Assembly (NCBI RefSeq): GCF_963855985.1 | Contig: NC_087112.1 | Coordinates: 3,536,501-3,600,500 of the forward strand | Reading direction: 5' to 3' | Source: Ostrinia nubilalis | Taxonomy: Eukaryota; Arthropoda; Insecta; Lepidoptera; Crambidae | Length of the DNA stretch: 64,000 bases | Part shown: positions 11,521 to 22,194 of the stretch, in pieces | Numbering within the stretch: position 1 is the first letter of the stretch | Layout of the letters: each line of letters starts with the position of its first letter | The notes under the pieces: model-generated | The model's database searches: none | Told to the model about the DNA's origin: nothing | Seen by the model: the letters and a program-made list of their open reading frames with translations, nothing else | Made by a program: the position numbers and the translations under genes

Positions 11521-11830
11521 GACCTTAAAAATGTTAATTCTACCAGGAGTTAATGCTAGTGCTTGAGCACCATACCATGCCTATGTATTCATTTAGTGTG
11601 TAACTTATTTAATTATGTTGAATGTGATTAGGCATCTTGAGCAAGTTGTCTTCATTATAACTACATAGATTGAATCTACACTCTTCAGTTGATAGCAATG
11701 AGGAGCTCATGCATTAATTAAGAAAATAGTAGGTAGCTAACCGCTTCATAAAATTGTGTCTTTATAAAATGTCTTCAAACTGTCTTTATTTATAAATTCT
11801 TAACGCCTTATTATCCACCGCTCTTCAACA
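11521..11830. other. Non-coding, nothing recognised
   Basis: AT-rich spacer between two LINE tails. Confidence 0.4.
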
Positions 11831-11835
11831 TTTTG

Positions 11836-11970
11836 TCATCATCATCATTTCAGTCACATGACGTCCCCCAATGTAGCGACCTGCGTCCAGCGCTTTCCTG
11901 CTGCATTTCTGAGGCCATCTGTCCATCTTTGTGTGAACACTCACGCTGCGCTTGCCGGCACGTGGTCTCC
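11836..11970 (-). mobile_element. RTE-like LINE tail (ATG-tail subtype), degraded
   Basis: CATCATCATTTCAGTCACATGACGTC followed directly by CCCCCAATG, so the usual CACTGCTGAACATAGGC is deleted; then GCGACCTGCGTCCAGCGC continues the family pattern. Confidence 0.7.
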
Positions 11971-12385
11971 AACATTTGTGCTTTTTAATTAAAGATCTCT
12001 AAATTCTAATTAGCAGTGTAATCTGAGAGAAGTTCACAGAACAGCGTTTACGTCAAAACCAGGTGACCGCGATGCGCGAGCGCCGGTGAAACTCGAAAGT
12101 GACCCCAATGATGGCGGCCATAGAGCATAGAGCTAACGGTACTGCGCTCTAGTACATGGTGGCAGTGCAATTTTGAGGCAGTAGGTTCTCAATATTATTA
12201 TATTCAGTACATACTTGTCATCTCAGTGTCATAGTATATTCTAGCTATCCCTAAGCCTAGCAACAAGCATGAAACTTTCACACTTGCTGATAAAGTCTCT
12301 GATAGCTGATTTGGGACAGACAAATACAATGTTCTGGTGACCAGAACTCGAATAAAGATATTTAGTTAATATTACTTAACTACCT
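11971..12385. other. Non-coding, nothing recognised
   Basis: No gene seen. Confidence 0.4.
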
Positions 12386-12557
12386 AAAGCCTGGTCCGTG
12401 AGCACGTAGAATTTTGTCCAATGACCCCAAGCTACCCATCCTTATCGCTCGCGCGTAATTATATTGCTGTTGCGACTGTGTGACGGGCGCCCGCAGTGAG
12501 TGTGCGAGAAGCTTGGGGTCATTGGAAAAAATTCTACGTACTCACGGACCAGGCTTT
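12386..12557. mobile_element. MITE with 48-bp inverted repeats
   Basis: Starts AAAGCCTGGTCCGTGAG and ends with its complement. The two 48-base arms differ at two positions. They enclose a ~76-bp GC-rich centre. Non-coding, so it would need a transposase in trans; superfamily not determined. Confidence 0.85.
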
Positions 12558-13244
12558 AACTATGCATAGAGAACCGGTGATATTGTGTTCCACCCCACTG
12601 CTGGGCAAAGGTCTCTCTTAGATGCCATCGACTATCATGCGGTCAACCAACGTTTGTTACTCCTTTGCGTCAACTTTCAAATCGTCATTTTATATCTTTC
12701 TACATCGCCCCCTGAAGGAAACTTTCAACAGGACCGTATGGTAGAGTAAGCGAGTTCTATAATGTGTAGGGCATTCCCTGCATAATGGATCGACGACTTC
12801 TAGAAGATAACTAGCACTGGCTGGAAGAAAAAAGGATCTCATAGTTACTTACTTTTTGTCTATGCTGACGTCCAGCAGTGGTCTGCCATTGTCAATTGAT
12901 ATTGCCAAGACTTTTCGATACCGAGTCTTCTACTCATACCTACACTATGAAAGCCAGTATGTTAGCGATTAAAAGAATGATTCAGGCCGTGGGTGCGCTA
13001 CACTGGGCCATCATCATTTTATCAGGTTGGTTAAAATTCCAGCATAATCAAGCGGTCTGGTTTTGCAGGCAGAGGCTTATCATGCTATAACCTGTACAAT
13101 TATGGCTGTGACAATGTTACTTTATAATGTAGTTCGATAATGTTACACATCTACGGTTTTGTAGAGTCGATAGCACTTGAGACTGCAAGTATTTTTTGTA
13201 AAAGAGCACCTATTGCAATAGGCTAGTTTCCTAAAAAAAATTTT
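12558..13244. other. Non-coding, possible old LINE scrap
   Basis: CACCCCACTGCTGGGCAAAG at about 12591 resembles a LINE tail of another family. A 70-codon plus frame at 12878-13090 shows no domain. Confidence 0.35.
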
Positions 13245-13498
13245 TTAGTCCGTCATGTTTAATATCAAAAAATATTGGACACATATATTTTTATTTGTCA
13301 ATCTAACAAATAATTACATAGTTATGGTGCGTTGAAGTTCCGCACGACGTCACAACGTGCGGCACTTTTATGCAAGCATTGACGTCACGGGCCTCTTCTT
13401 ATGAACTTTGGCGCGCTTTATCTCTTTAAATTTTCATTAGTTTGAAAAAGTGAAAAATACGTGTAGAGTATTTTTTGATAAGTTAACTGACGGACTAA
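13245..13498. mobile_element. MITE, TTAGTCCGTCA termini
   Basis: Begins TTAGTCCGTCA and ends TGACGGACTAA, with inner similarity of the arms (TATCAAAAAAT near both ends). The interior has two GACGTCA sites (CREB/AP-1-like cores). Non-autonomous. Confidence 0.75.
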
Positions 13499-13689
13499 TT
13501 AAAACTCTTGCTTTTTGACCCAGGAAACATCCCTATTGTATTGCATGCATTAGTGTTATACTTATGCAGTTTGTATTTATAATGTTATGATACTTAATGA
13601 TCCCTTGTTAATTATGCATGCTTAATAGAGTAAATAAAGTTCCTTTTATACTATTATTATCATCATTTCATTATAATTATCAGCGTGTT
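13499..13689. other. Non-coding spacer
   Basis: AT-rich; nothing recognised. Confidence 0.4.
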
Positions 13690-13709
13690 TCATCCAGAAT
13701 TCTAATCCT

Positions 13710-13800
13710 GGTGGGGGCGGCGCAGGACCGGTCGTTGTGGAAATCCTTGGGGGAGGCCTTTGTCCAGCAGTGGAAGTCATTTGGCTGAACGGACGAATGA
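13710..13800 (+). mobile_element. RTE-like LINE tail (AACG subtype)
   Basis: GCGCAGGACCGGTCGTTGTG through TTTGTCCAGCAGTGGAAGTC to GGCTGAACGGACGAATG: the terminal ~30 codons plus the decayed (AACG)n-type tail. Confidence 0.75.
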
Positions 13801-13856
13801 GCCGTAGCAATAGCAAACAGTGCGGTGCTATTCTTCTTCTTAGACGGGCACTCTTG

Positions 13857-14225
13857 TCAGAGTGGTCTTGACGAGGTACACGGTGGGGTGTTTGATGTCA
13901 TCTCCGAGGGTAGCTCTCCTGGCGATGTGCTTCGATTTCTGACGGTTAAAGGGGTCGCGAGTACACTGGGTGCTCTCTTACCTTCCATCTGCCCCTGATC
14001 TACTAGTCTCTCCATCGAGTTCTCATTTCTAGAGACGTGATCAAAGAACTTCAGTATTCGTAGTTGCACTGCAGTTGACGATAGTCTGTCTTTTGCTCTT
14101 TGCTCTTTGAGCATGGATACATTGGTGCGAAATACCGTCCACGGGACCTTTAGGAGGTGGAGACGCCTCCCACAGTACCACATCTCTAATGCATCGATTT
14201 TACGGCGATCCTGCAATCTCAGAAT
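13857..14225 (-). pseudogene. RTE-like LINE polyprotein C-terminal fragment
   Basis: Minus-strand translation includes RRKIDALEMWYCGRRLHLLK, VPWTVFRTNVSMLKEQ and LRILKFFDHVSRNENSMERL, the region just after the reverse transcriptase domain of RTE-like non-LTR elements (rRKIDAaEMWcwRRll, FGHv). Frame slips occur at several points and the end is degraded. Directly adjoining on its upstream side is a minus-strand Jockey/CR1-like 3' end that begins at 14228. Confidence 0.75.
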
Positions 14226-14227
14226 CA

Positions 14228-14480
14228 AAAATGAAAATAAAAAATATGTATTCAGTTTAGACCACAAGTGGCACTTATGAACGTCAAAATGTAAATAATA
14301 AAAAAGAAAAGGTAGCCCTTATGAGGCACTTTACATGTCTCCTTATCTTTTGGGCCCTACCAGCGCTTCGAGACAAACATAATTATGGCAAGTGCTGAGA
14401 AGAAACGCCGGAATAAACTCAGTCACCACTTATTGCCAGGAATTATCTAACGGTAAGAATAGCCAAATTTAAGTAGGTAC
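14228..14480 (-). mobile_element. Jockey/CR1-like LINE 3' UTR
   Basis: Shares long matches with 17648-17840 (CAGTTTAGACCACAAGTGGC, CACTTTACATGTCTCCTT) and the CCAGCGCTTCGAGAC core with 5070-5150. Confidence 0.75.
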
Positions 14481-14481
14481 A

Positions 14482-14775
14482 TCAAATATGTGCAAACTGA
14501 ACTGACCACGCATCCTTGTCATCAATATAGTCTCGAACCTTGTAGTACCCTTTGGACATAAGGGTATTTTTATATGTATGTATCTTAAAGTTTATTGGCA
14601 ATTCGACAAGGTTGTGTGGTATTTTGTTAAATATGGTAATAGAGGCCAAGTTTCGGCTCCATAGAGAAATATTAACTAGTAGTAGATAGTGGCACCCAAA
14701 CTCTAGTACGTACCGTAGTAATAGCAAACAGCGCGGGTTGCGTAACCCACTTCCGATGCGCGGCCAATGACCCAA
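14482..14775 (-). pseudogene. LINE reverse transcriptase C-terminal fragment
   Basis: A 97-codon frame whose second half reads NKIPHNLVELPINFKIHTYK followed by KGYYKVRDYIDDKDAW, the extreme C-terminus of a Jockey/CR1-like LINE polyprotein, homologous in position to the tail at 5608-5862. The first ~45 residues do not look like LINE coding sequence. Followed in the same orientation by the family's 3' UTR. Confidence 0.75.
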
Positions 14776-14792
14776 CTTTCACCCTTATCACT

Positions 14793-15073
14793 AAGCGTAT
14801 ACAGGGTGTTAGGTAAATGGGTATATGAGCCGACACTAGCCCATGTTAACATGGTCATATAAATAGTATGGTGAAGTCAGAAAATTGATATCTTCATTTT
14901 AATTATTTTAATTTTCATACAAATCGGATTTTATAAATTTTATTTTGTATGAAAATAAAAAAAATAAAATGATGATATCAAATTTCTGACTTCACCATAC
15001 CATTTATATGCCCATGTTAACATGGGCTAGTGTCGGCTCATATACCCATTTACCTAACACCCTGTATACGCTT
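14793..15073. mobile_element. MITE with >100-bp inverted repeats
   Basis: Starts AAGCGTATACAGGGTGTTAG and ends with its complement. The arms extend for more than 100 bases on each side (including GAGCCGACACTAGCCCATG and CTGACTTCACCATAC complements) with a short AT-rich centre around 14930-14960. The whole thing would fold into a near-complete hairpin. No coding sequence. Confidence 0.88.
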
Positions 15074-15145
15074 GACCAGTATGGTCAGTGGGGTTAAGAA
15101 GGTATGAGGTATACTTACTTATTATTGGGGCGCGTATTCCGTCTT

Positions 15146-15365
15146 CTTACTTCAAAAGCAGTTTCCAAAATTTATGACTCTACTCATGATTATGAACAAC
15201 TTTTCTTACGCGATCATGAGACATCTAAAAACTTACTTTTAAAGCAGTTTCCAAAATTTCAGGCAACGTTCTACTCATGATTATGAACAACTTTTCCTAC
15301 GGGATCATGTGACATCTTTGAGGAACTTACTTTTAAAGTTGTTGCCAAAATTTTCTACTCATACT
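15146..15365. repeat. ~90-bp tandem repeat, 2.4 units
   Basis: AAAGCAGTTTCCAAAATTT with CTACTCATGATTATGAACAA recurs at about 15155 and 15240, with a third partial copy at about 15336 (AAAGTTGTTGCCAAAATTTT). Confidence 0.8.
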
Positions 15366-15520
15366 CGCACTTAGTATAATGAGATCAATGGTGATAGTAA
15401 GAAAAAGTAAATTGGTAAAAGAAAATTTTCAAATCAAGAAGAACATGAAAGATGAATTACCTATACGGGTAAACGTATAGGTGTTAGCGGTGTTACCCTT
15501 TTGTCTCATAATATCCACAA

Positions 15521-15628
15521 CTGCTTCTCGAGAAACATTTGACAAGTTCGAGATTAAATGCCCAAACCTTGGTCACCCATCCACTCTTGACCGTTACTTA
15601 CCCAACCACTGCAGCAATCGCACTGTTA
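15521..15628 (+). repeat. Direct repeat left of MITE
   Basis: CTGCTTCTCGAGAAACATTT to GCAATCGCACTGTTA, repeated at 15764-15867 with a few substitutions and a 7-bp deletion. The two copies flank a MITE. Confidence 0.85.
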
Positions 15629-15747
15629 GGCTGGGTTGCACTATCTTACTTTAACTTTGACAAACGTCAAAAATCTGTCAAACTCCATACAAAAAACACC
15701 GGTTATCGTTATAGTTACTGTTAAAGTTAGGTGGTGCAACTCAGCCT
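15628..15747. mobile_element. MITE, AGGCTGGGTTGCAC family
   Basis: Inverted termini GGCTGGGTTGCACTATCTTA / TAGGTGGTGCAACTCAGCC flank an internal ACGTCAAAAATCTGTCAAAC. Same family at 32309-32443 (complete) and 40122-40203 (one end). TTA appears on both sides, a possible 3-bp target duplication. Confidence 0.85.
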
Positions 15748-15763
15748 TATACTCCCAAATCAC

Positions 15764-15867
15764 CTGCTTCTCGAGAAACATTTGACACGTTCGGGATTAA
15801 ACGCCCAAACCTTGGTCACCCATCCACTCTTGATCGTTACTTAACCACTGCAGCAATCGCACTGTTA
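15764..15867 (+). repeat. Direct repeat right of MITE
   Basis: Second copy of the ~104-bp unit at 15521-15628. Confidence 0.85.
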
Positions 15868-16324
15868 TTGTTTACCCACCGCCGTATTCACACACGCGTC
15901 CTCACTTCACTCTCGTTGCGTAACCCAGTTCCTGCGCTTGACATTAGCGGGGTGCGTTGACCCCACTTTCTCCCCCCTTCCTGTTGTGCAAGAGGATGTG
16001 ACGTAGCGGCGCGTGCGCAAATTCAAACGCCGTTTTAATTGTGGTGTGTGCGTTTTTGCAATGAAGACTGCTTATTGTTATATAATGTGCTAATGATGTA
16101 GTTACTTTCTTCGTGTAATGTGTGATTAGTTTGTTATTAAAGCCTGTGGTTCAGTGTAGAGTGGCATACTTCTCGGTTCTTGATTCAATTTCCAGATGGG
16201 AGATACTTAATCCCGGTTTGGTTGAGCCATTGTGTCAGTCTAATTTTGATAAGAAATAATTGATGATTATTTATTGATTGATTGACATTTTAAAAAGGGG
16301 AAATGAGCTTTTCGCTCTAGATTC
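15868..16324. other. Non-coding, possible SINE head relic
   Basis: CCGCCGTATTCACACACGC at about 15880 resembles the end of the MITE at 33093. 16143-16195 is weakly tRNA-like (CCTGTGGTTCAGTG, TTGATTCAATTTCC). Neither is secure. Confidence 0.3.
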
Positions 16325-17037
16325 GGTTACCTACGTCAGTGCGACAAACGTTACATCGAATTTTGTTTCTTCGAAAACCTTTCTGCGAAGTTACTATACT
16401 GCGACGCCTTGTTATATCGATGCCTTGTTACTGCGATGTTACGTTACATCGAAAAACTTTACTGCGAACGATTTTACTGCGAAATTATGTACATAGTCAT
16501 TTTTAATGAACGAGTGAGTAGTAAGTATCATTATAAAAATGCAAATCAATAGGTAGGCATATATTTTATAATTTATTTATATTTATGTTTCTATTCTCAT
16601 GTTATTTAATCAATGATGCAACTGTTAAATATGTGTAATAAATAAATAAAATTTAATGTATTTAGAATCTTATTTTATCTTTAATTTTGTACCGCCCACT
16701 TTATTCACTTTATTCTGTTACCTGGAGGAGAGTTCTGAATCACATTAAGTTCGCCTTGTGTACATAGTGCATGTATGTTTTAAATAAATAAATACATAAT
16801 GCATTATATTAGGTACGTATTCTTTTGATGTATGTAATTTAATTTTTTTATCTATCTGTTAAGTCAAATAAAGAAGGCTTCGCAGTAAAATCGTTCGCAG
16901 TAAAGTTTTTCGATGTAACGTTACATCGCAGTAACAAGGCATCGATATAACAAGGCGTCGCAGTATAGTAACTTCGCAGAAAGGTTTTCGAAGAAACAAA
17001 ATTCGATGTAACGTTTGTCGCACTCACGTAGGTAACC
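16325..17037. mobile_element. Long-terminal-inverted-repeat element
   Basis: Two 159-bp arms, 16325-16483 and 16879-17037, are reverse complements with only two mismatches that I count. Each arm is itself built from iterated 10-11 bp words such as TTACATCGA, TACTGCGAAG, TTATATCGATG and TTACTGCGATG. The 395-bp centre is AT-rich with no open frame. Because the arms are nearly identical, 55-codon frames appear on both strands; these are not genes. The size and long arms suit a fold-back or MuDR-like non-autonomous DNA transposon. Confidence 0.85.
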
Positions 17038-17645
17038 CTGAACATTTCCTCTCTCTCGTTTTTAGTAGGCAACCACTGCTTTTTTCCTAATTTAAAAGAT
17101 TTGCGACTTAATAATTTTCCTTCAATTAATCAGATATTCAGACAAGGATACATAAACAATGGATTTTCCAAGTTTAGGACCACAAAGTCACAAATCATGC
17201 GGTTATATAAACCTGCGGTCGGTGCGTCACATACGTAAATTGTAATAATTTATTGTTCTTGCCGACAAAGGTTGGGGGTGTGTTTATGACTAAGGGCCGG
17301 GAAAACCCAAACTTTTTTGAATGATCTTGTGACGTCATTGTACGACTTAAGATCGTAAGACCTTGAAGGATTTGCGTAGGTATGACGTAAAATCAAGTTG
17401 TAAGGATGACTGTTTGTAAACTTAACTCGCAATTTGCAGATGTTAAGATTAATTGGTTAAAATAAGCTTGGGGGTAGACAGATTTTGCCCTAACGTTTAA
17501 CTAATTAAAGTTAGAACATAAGAAATATGAAGTCAAGTTGCTCTTTGGGAGTCTACTTGCAAAAAATAAACGATTTTGGTTTTTTATTATTTTTCTAGGC
17601 TATCGTATTTGCCCTCATATTGACGCTACTGTAGAGTATGATCAA
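17038..17645. other. Non-coding, nothing recognised
   Basis: AT-rich; no domain in the small frames. Confidence 0.4.
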
Positions 17646-17840
17646 AATAAAAAAAAATCAAAAATCAATAATATTTATTCAGTTTAGACCACAAGTGGCA
17701 CTTATGAACGTCAAAATGTAAATAATAAAAAAGAAAAGGTAGCCCTTATGGGGCACTTTACATGTCTCCTTTTTTTTGGGCCCTACCTGCGCTTCGAGAC
17801 AAACACATGGCAACTATGGCAAGTGCTGAGAAGAAATCAT
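17646..17840 (-). mobile_element. Jockey/CR1-like LINE 3' UTR fragment
   Basis: Near-identical in long blocks to 14228-14410, from the AATCAAAAATC terminus to GGCAAGTGCTGAGAAGAAA. Confidence 0.8.
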
Positions 17841-18130
17841 CCTTGATCCTGTCACTTGACAGTGCAGCAGTGACGCCCAACTAGTGAGCGCTGAAGCCGT
17901 CAACTATTTTTGATCTCACCATGATGGCGCCACTGTAACTCGTTAGTGTAAGATTTTGTAACTCGTTAGTGGCTAAGACAGTGGCGCCGACTGGTTAGCG
18001 CTGAAGCAGTAGGAGGACTATCGCATTTGCTTTTACCAGGATGGCACTACTGTAGAGTAAGGTCCTGCCACTCCTCAGTGGTGCCAACTGTTAACTATAT
18101 GCGACAACCCTCAGTGACCAGTGGTGTCAA
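17841..18130. repeat. Repeat related to MITE at 36706-36924
   Basis: Blocks such as GGAGGACTATCGCATTTGC, CTGTAGAGTAAGGTCCTG and GTGGTGCCAACTGTTAA are shared with 36715-36900. No intact termini were found here, so it is a decayed copy. Confidence 0.7.
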
Positions 18131-18850
18131 CCGCCGCATTTCTTAAAACGCAATTTGACTTACATTGAAATGGCAGATTTGCCACTTTATTTATTAGTCA
18201 TCAATCTTAAAGTTCATTGCACTATCAGTGATGAGTTTGCGAATAAATTACGCTATCAAATTTAACCAAATCTGTGGTATATTTAAATTTCAACAGCTCA
18301 TTAAAACTATTTCAATAGATAACTGGTATCACCTACCCCAATGCAATTTGGCTTGTATCCGATTTAGCTTTATATAATAACAGTCATTCTAAAGTTCATT
18401 GCACTAGGCATGACGTAAGGAGGAAAGTGAGGAAGCATTCTCGGGCCTTGAACCTCGGATATGCGCATGCGCCGCTGACATACCAATTACTGCATAGGAA
18501 ATTATTTAACGGCGGAAACTTTCCTGGGCGGGGTGCGTGTGAAATTATAGTTGTAAACATTATATTATAGGATCATTATAGGATAATGTTTGGTTTCAAA
18601 TTAGCAAGATCGGATGGATAAGTCGTGGATAATTTAGGTGGAGCAAATCGGAAGTGATAGTTTTTTTGATAAATCTTTTAAATGACAATCGTTAGTGGAT
18701 AGTAATACGTAAAGTACAAGTTATTATATTAATTAATGTTATTTCACAAATATAGCATGTTTTAGTAACTTTTTTAGAAGAGTTTTTTTCGTTCATACAC
18801 GATAGAAAGAAATGATGCGAGGTTTAAGATAGAGCACTAATACCTATTCG
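18131..18850. other. Non-coding; GC-rich patch of unknown type
   Basis: GGGCCTTGAACCTCGG at about 18445 recurs at 36078, so part of this is repetitive. Otherwise nothing recognised. Confidence 0.4.
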
Positions 18851-18935
18851 TTCGTTTCAGCCAAATGACGTCCACTGCTGGACAAAGGCCTCCCCCAAGG
18901 ATTTCCATAACGACCGGTCCTGCGCTGCCCGCATC
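18851..18935 (-). mobile_element. RTE-like LINE tail (AACG subtype)
   Basis: CGTTCGTTTCAGCCAAATGA, CGTCCACTGCTGGACAAAGG to GGTCCTGCGCTGCCCGCATC. Minus-strand coding tail. Confidence 0.8.
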
Positions 18936-19655
18936 CTATTGTTGTTGTTTGTCAAAAAACCACCATCTATTCTCTGTTTAAGTTTTATGGGTCTTATGTA
19001 GTTACAAGTAAATAAAAAGATGCTTGAATTATAAAGCATTGTTGCTTGAAAATAAGGTATATTTTGGCGCCCAACATGGTGTTCATGTTACATAATATGA
19101 ATGCACTACTTTTTACTCAGATGTCTAAAAGAAAATAATTATACATATCTCATATCATTGCTAAACCGATGTCTTAGACCAAAATTAAGAGCATTTCCAT
19201 CGCGACTAGATAAAACAGGTACTATATTATGCTAAATCAAACTTATGACTACAGGTATTAAGTCGTATCCGTGTGTTGTAATTACTGAATGCTCTTTTTC
19301 CCCTCTTTAAACAATTTGTTTTTTTACATAATGTTTTGGTACGCAGAGCACGTACTACGGTCAGTCCCCGTTGCTATACTGAGCGACTTTCTCGACTGTC
19401 TGCTGTTTTACTTTGTGAAAAAGACCATTGTTAGAAAGAAAGAAAGAAAATATTTTAAATAGCATAGTTTTGTATTAAAATACCCAAAATACAGATGCAA
19501 ATATGTTTAGCTTTGAGTTGCGGTATATCATTACGACCACCCCCATTTTTCATGTGGATATCGTAAGAGGCGCCTAAGGGACAAATATGCGAACATCAGG
19601 CCTTCCCAAGCCGTTTGGTCAGGGGTGGGGAATGTAGGGTTAATGGAGGATTATT
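18936..19655. other. Non-coding, nothing recognised
   Basis: Includes a short (GAAA)n run near 19434-19447. No gene seen. Confidence 0.4.
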
Positions 19656-19659
19656 TTAA

Positions 19660-19745
19660 TTCGTTCGATTCAGCCGAAAAACGTCTGCTGGACAAAGGCC
19701 TCTACCAAGAATTTCCACAAAGACCGGTCCTGCGCTACCCGCTTC
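19660..19745 (-). mobile_element. RTE-like LINE tail (AACG subtype), degraded
   Basis: TTCGTTCGATTCAGCCGAAA, then GCTGGACAAAGGCCTC and GACCGGTCCTGCGCTACCCG. Confidence 0.7.
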
Positions 19746-19889
19746 GATTTGCCTCTGGTAAATTGAAGAGGGTCGTGCTCCTATAGTGAAGACTATACTT
19801 TGATGAAGATGATGATAGTGTTGTCACTAATGATCGTGTGAAAACCTGCTTGGATAGTAACCAGATCACTGGCAGCAATAGTGACTTTT

Positions 19890-20010
19890 GTGCTAGTTAA
19901 GAAATGTTTACTTATCACTCTCCTGAAATATGTCATGTCATGTCTATGTAATTGCCTGTATTTGTGTGATGTCCATTGTAATAAATGTATCTTTCTTTCT
20001 TTCATTCTAA
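19890..20010 (+). mobile_element. LINE 3' end with TTTC tail
   Basis: Ends TGTGATGTCCATTGTAATAA, ATGTATCTTTCTTTC; the same end is at 45225-45270. AATAAA-like signal followed by a (TTTC)n tail. Confidence 0.6.
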
Positions 20011-20281
20011 ATACAATGCTCTCTACCCTCATCCCTACTCTTTTCTTTGCTTCAAGAACCTGATTTTCAGGTGCCTAGGGACTGCTCCACTATTACTAGA
20101 GGCATAGCGAGGGGGCCGGCGATCCCAGAATAGTCTGGTTCCCAACCCAGGATGTTGGGCTTACAGATTCGAAGATGTTAGTTGATAGCTCACTCATGAG
20201 CTATAATACCCCCCCTGTAACATGACCACCAATGATACCTATGCCATTGCCTAGTCGTATAACAAAAATGTTTGTACCAAC
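20011..20281. other. Non-coding spacer
   Basis: Nothing recognised. Confidence 0.35.
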
Positions 20282-20400
20282 TTTTTTTTTTATGGGACAG
20301 GACTTGACAGGAGGCAAACGAGCAGACGGATCACCTGATAAGTAATTACCGTCGCCCATAGACACCTGTAATCCCGGGGGCATTACATACAGGTACATTA
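20282..20400 (-). mobile_element. SINE/LINE 3' module (GATCACCTGAT)
   Basis: GACAGGAGGCAAACGAGCAG, ACGGATCACCTGATAAG and GTAATTACCGTCGCCCATAG are the complement of the module at 56205-56318. A T-run at the left end is its A-tail on the minus strand. Confidence 0.75.
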
Positions 20401-21010
20401 TTTGTTATAAAACAAGTCAATCAACTGCTGTTTCTACTAAAACCTTTCCTTGCAAAACCACATTCGCATAACATGCGCCGGCGCAGTTCAAGGCCCGGTT
20501 ATGTAAAGGCTTTCTTCTTGCGTCAGCGGTCGACGCCCGCGCAGCTGCCTAACCTTGTCTGCGTGATTCATTTGTTATGAAAGAAAAAGCTGCATGGCAT
20601 TTGCCTTTGCCTTTTTTTTAATGGGTTCAAGCTGTAGGGCTTATGCCTTTGCCATTTTTTCAATATAAAAACAACTTTTTCTACAAATAAGTCCTACCTT
20701 CTTTTGATAGAAAATTTAGAGTATTTTCTAGACATAATGTTAAAGAGTTGCCTTGAACTAAATGTTATTTTGTGAGACAAGATTCATTATTAATTTTTAT
20801 TAAGGTTTTTACGCTGTATAGCTTGATGTACTTTTGCCTTTGTAAGAACCACCGGGACTTTTTCAGCCGCTTGTACACAGATGAGAGAAAGAGAGTATGT
20901 ATGCTAACATTGGTTTAGAGAATAAGCTGCAAAGTACATTATGTTATCACAGATTAATGATAACATTGTGTCAAAAAAGTAGAAATAAAATCATTGACTG
21001 GAAAATACAG
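20401..21010. other. Non-coding, nothing recognised
   Basis: AT-rich with a GC-rich patch at 20470-20560. No gene seen. Confidence 0.4.
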
Positions 21011-21011
21011 C

Positions 21012-21139
21012 CCCCCTAGACAAAACGCACTTTTTGATCGAATCGAAAATCGAATCCGTCAAAACTCCATACAAAAAAGGGGCTTTTCGACCACTTTTCG
21101 ACTGGTTTGCGATTATAATTTGCACTTTGTCTAGACCCA
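21012..21139. mobile_element. Short MITE
   Basis: CCCCTAGACAAAACGCAC at the left and GCACTTTGTCTAGACCC at the right form imperfect inverted ends around a TTTTTCGACC-rich centre. Confidence 0.65.
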
Positions 21140-21565
21140 CTGACTTGTTTCATTCTCTGAAAATGCAGACATTTGTTTGTTTCTGTGCTGAAAACTAAAA
21201 TAACATTTGTCAAATAAAATCCATTATTGCAAGCCGTAGCAACCTATAATAGGAAAGAAAACTTAGATTAAATTAAAAAAAAAAAAAACTTTGTAAAGAT
21301 TGTTTTAGTGTTATGTCTTGTTGGTTGTCCTATTAAATAAATACATTTTCCTCCTACTCCTGCTTGAAGGATCATAACAAATGATAAAATCAGCTTTGTC
21401 ATTGCATACTGACCATAAACATAAAATCGTTTCTCATTGCGTCACCGGGCCGTTGACCGGAGGCTGCGTGCGCGCAGGTTACCTTGTCTCGTCTCAATGT
21501 TTTCAATGTTACTGCATCGCTAAATTTAGAGACCCTTGGCTATGGAAAAACGAGAAAATAAATAA
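21140..21565. other. Non-coding, nothing recognised
   Basis: A 72-codon frame at 21381-21599 runs into a Helitron end and shows no domain. Confidence 0.35.
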
Positions 21566-21724
21566 AACTACACTAATATTAAAAAGAGGAAAGATTTGAT
21601 TCTTTGCGACTATGAAACTTAGCCACTGGAACGGTCTGAAAATTTCTTTCATCAATAAAATTCTACATTATTTCTGATGAACATAAGCATATTAAGTAGT
21701 ACAAAGTTCGCCAGGACAGCTAGT
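21566..21724 (+). mobile_element. Non-autonomous Helitron, short copy
   Basis: Left end ACTACACTAATATTAAAAAG and GAGGAAAGATTTGATTC, right end GTTCGCCAGGACAGCTAGTA. The terminal CTAGT is the Helitron 3' signature in Lepidoptera. Confidence 0.7.
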
Positions 21725-21974
21725 ATCTAATAATAGACTTTGGACAGTCTATACTGTGCCATCTAGCCCTTAATTAAAAGCTTATAGGTACTGTTGTATT
21801 GGATAGGAACTTACATAGACACTTTTTTTAACTTGATGAGAACTTGGATTTTCGTTACATGATACATATAATCAAATACTGGAAATTTTTGGAACTTCAA
21901 TCAGGGTACATTATCTCGTAGAAATGATGACCATTGGGACTCAACAGTTTGTAAATAGTGACGTAGTAGGCAGG
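21725..21974. other. Non-coding spacer
   Basis: Nothing recognised. Confidence 0.35.
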
Positions 21975-22095
21975 CTTCCAAATCGGTGGATCGACTATCT
22001 GGTGAAGGTTGCGGGAAGCACTTGGATGCGGGCAGAGCAGGACAGGTCTTTGGGGAAGCCTTTGTCCAGCAGTTGACTTCTTTTGGTTGAAACGA
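21975..22095 (+). mobile_element. RTE-like LINE tail (AACG subtype)
   Basis: RWIDYLVKVAGSTWMRAEQD-type coding text, then TTTGTCCAGCAGTTGACTTC and GGTTGAAACGAAA. Confidence 0.78.
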
Positions 22096-22130
22096 AAGCT
22101 CATTTTGTGTGTTTCAATCTATCTTATATG

Positions 22131-22194
22131 TAAGTCAATCAGTGACCTTTCGCTTTTATAAATTTATAAAAGCGAAAGGTCACTGATTGACTTA
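22131..22194. repeat. Perfect 64-bp palindrome
   Basis: Arms 22131-22162 and 22163-22194 are exact reverse complements with no spacer. The right arm runs straight into the Helitron body. Confidence 0.95.

Noticed and set aside
16278..17072. Two similar ~73-codon frames on opposite strands
   Set aside because: They are the two inverted arms of one transposon read on each strand, not proteins.
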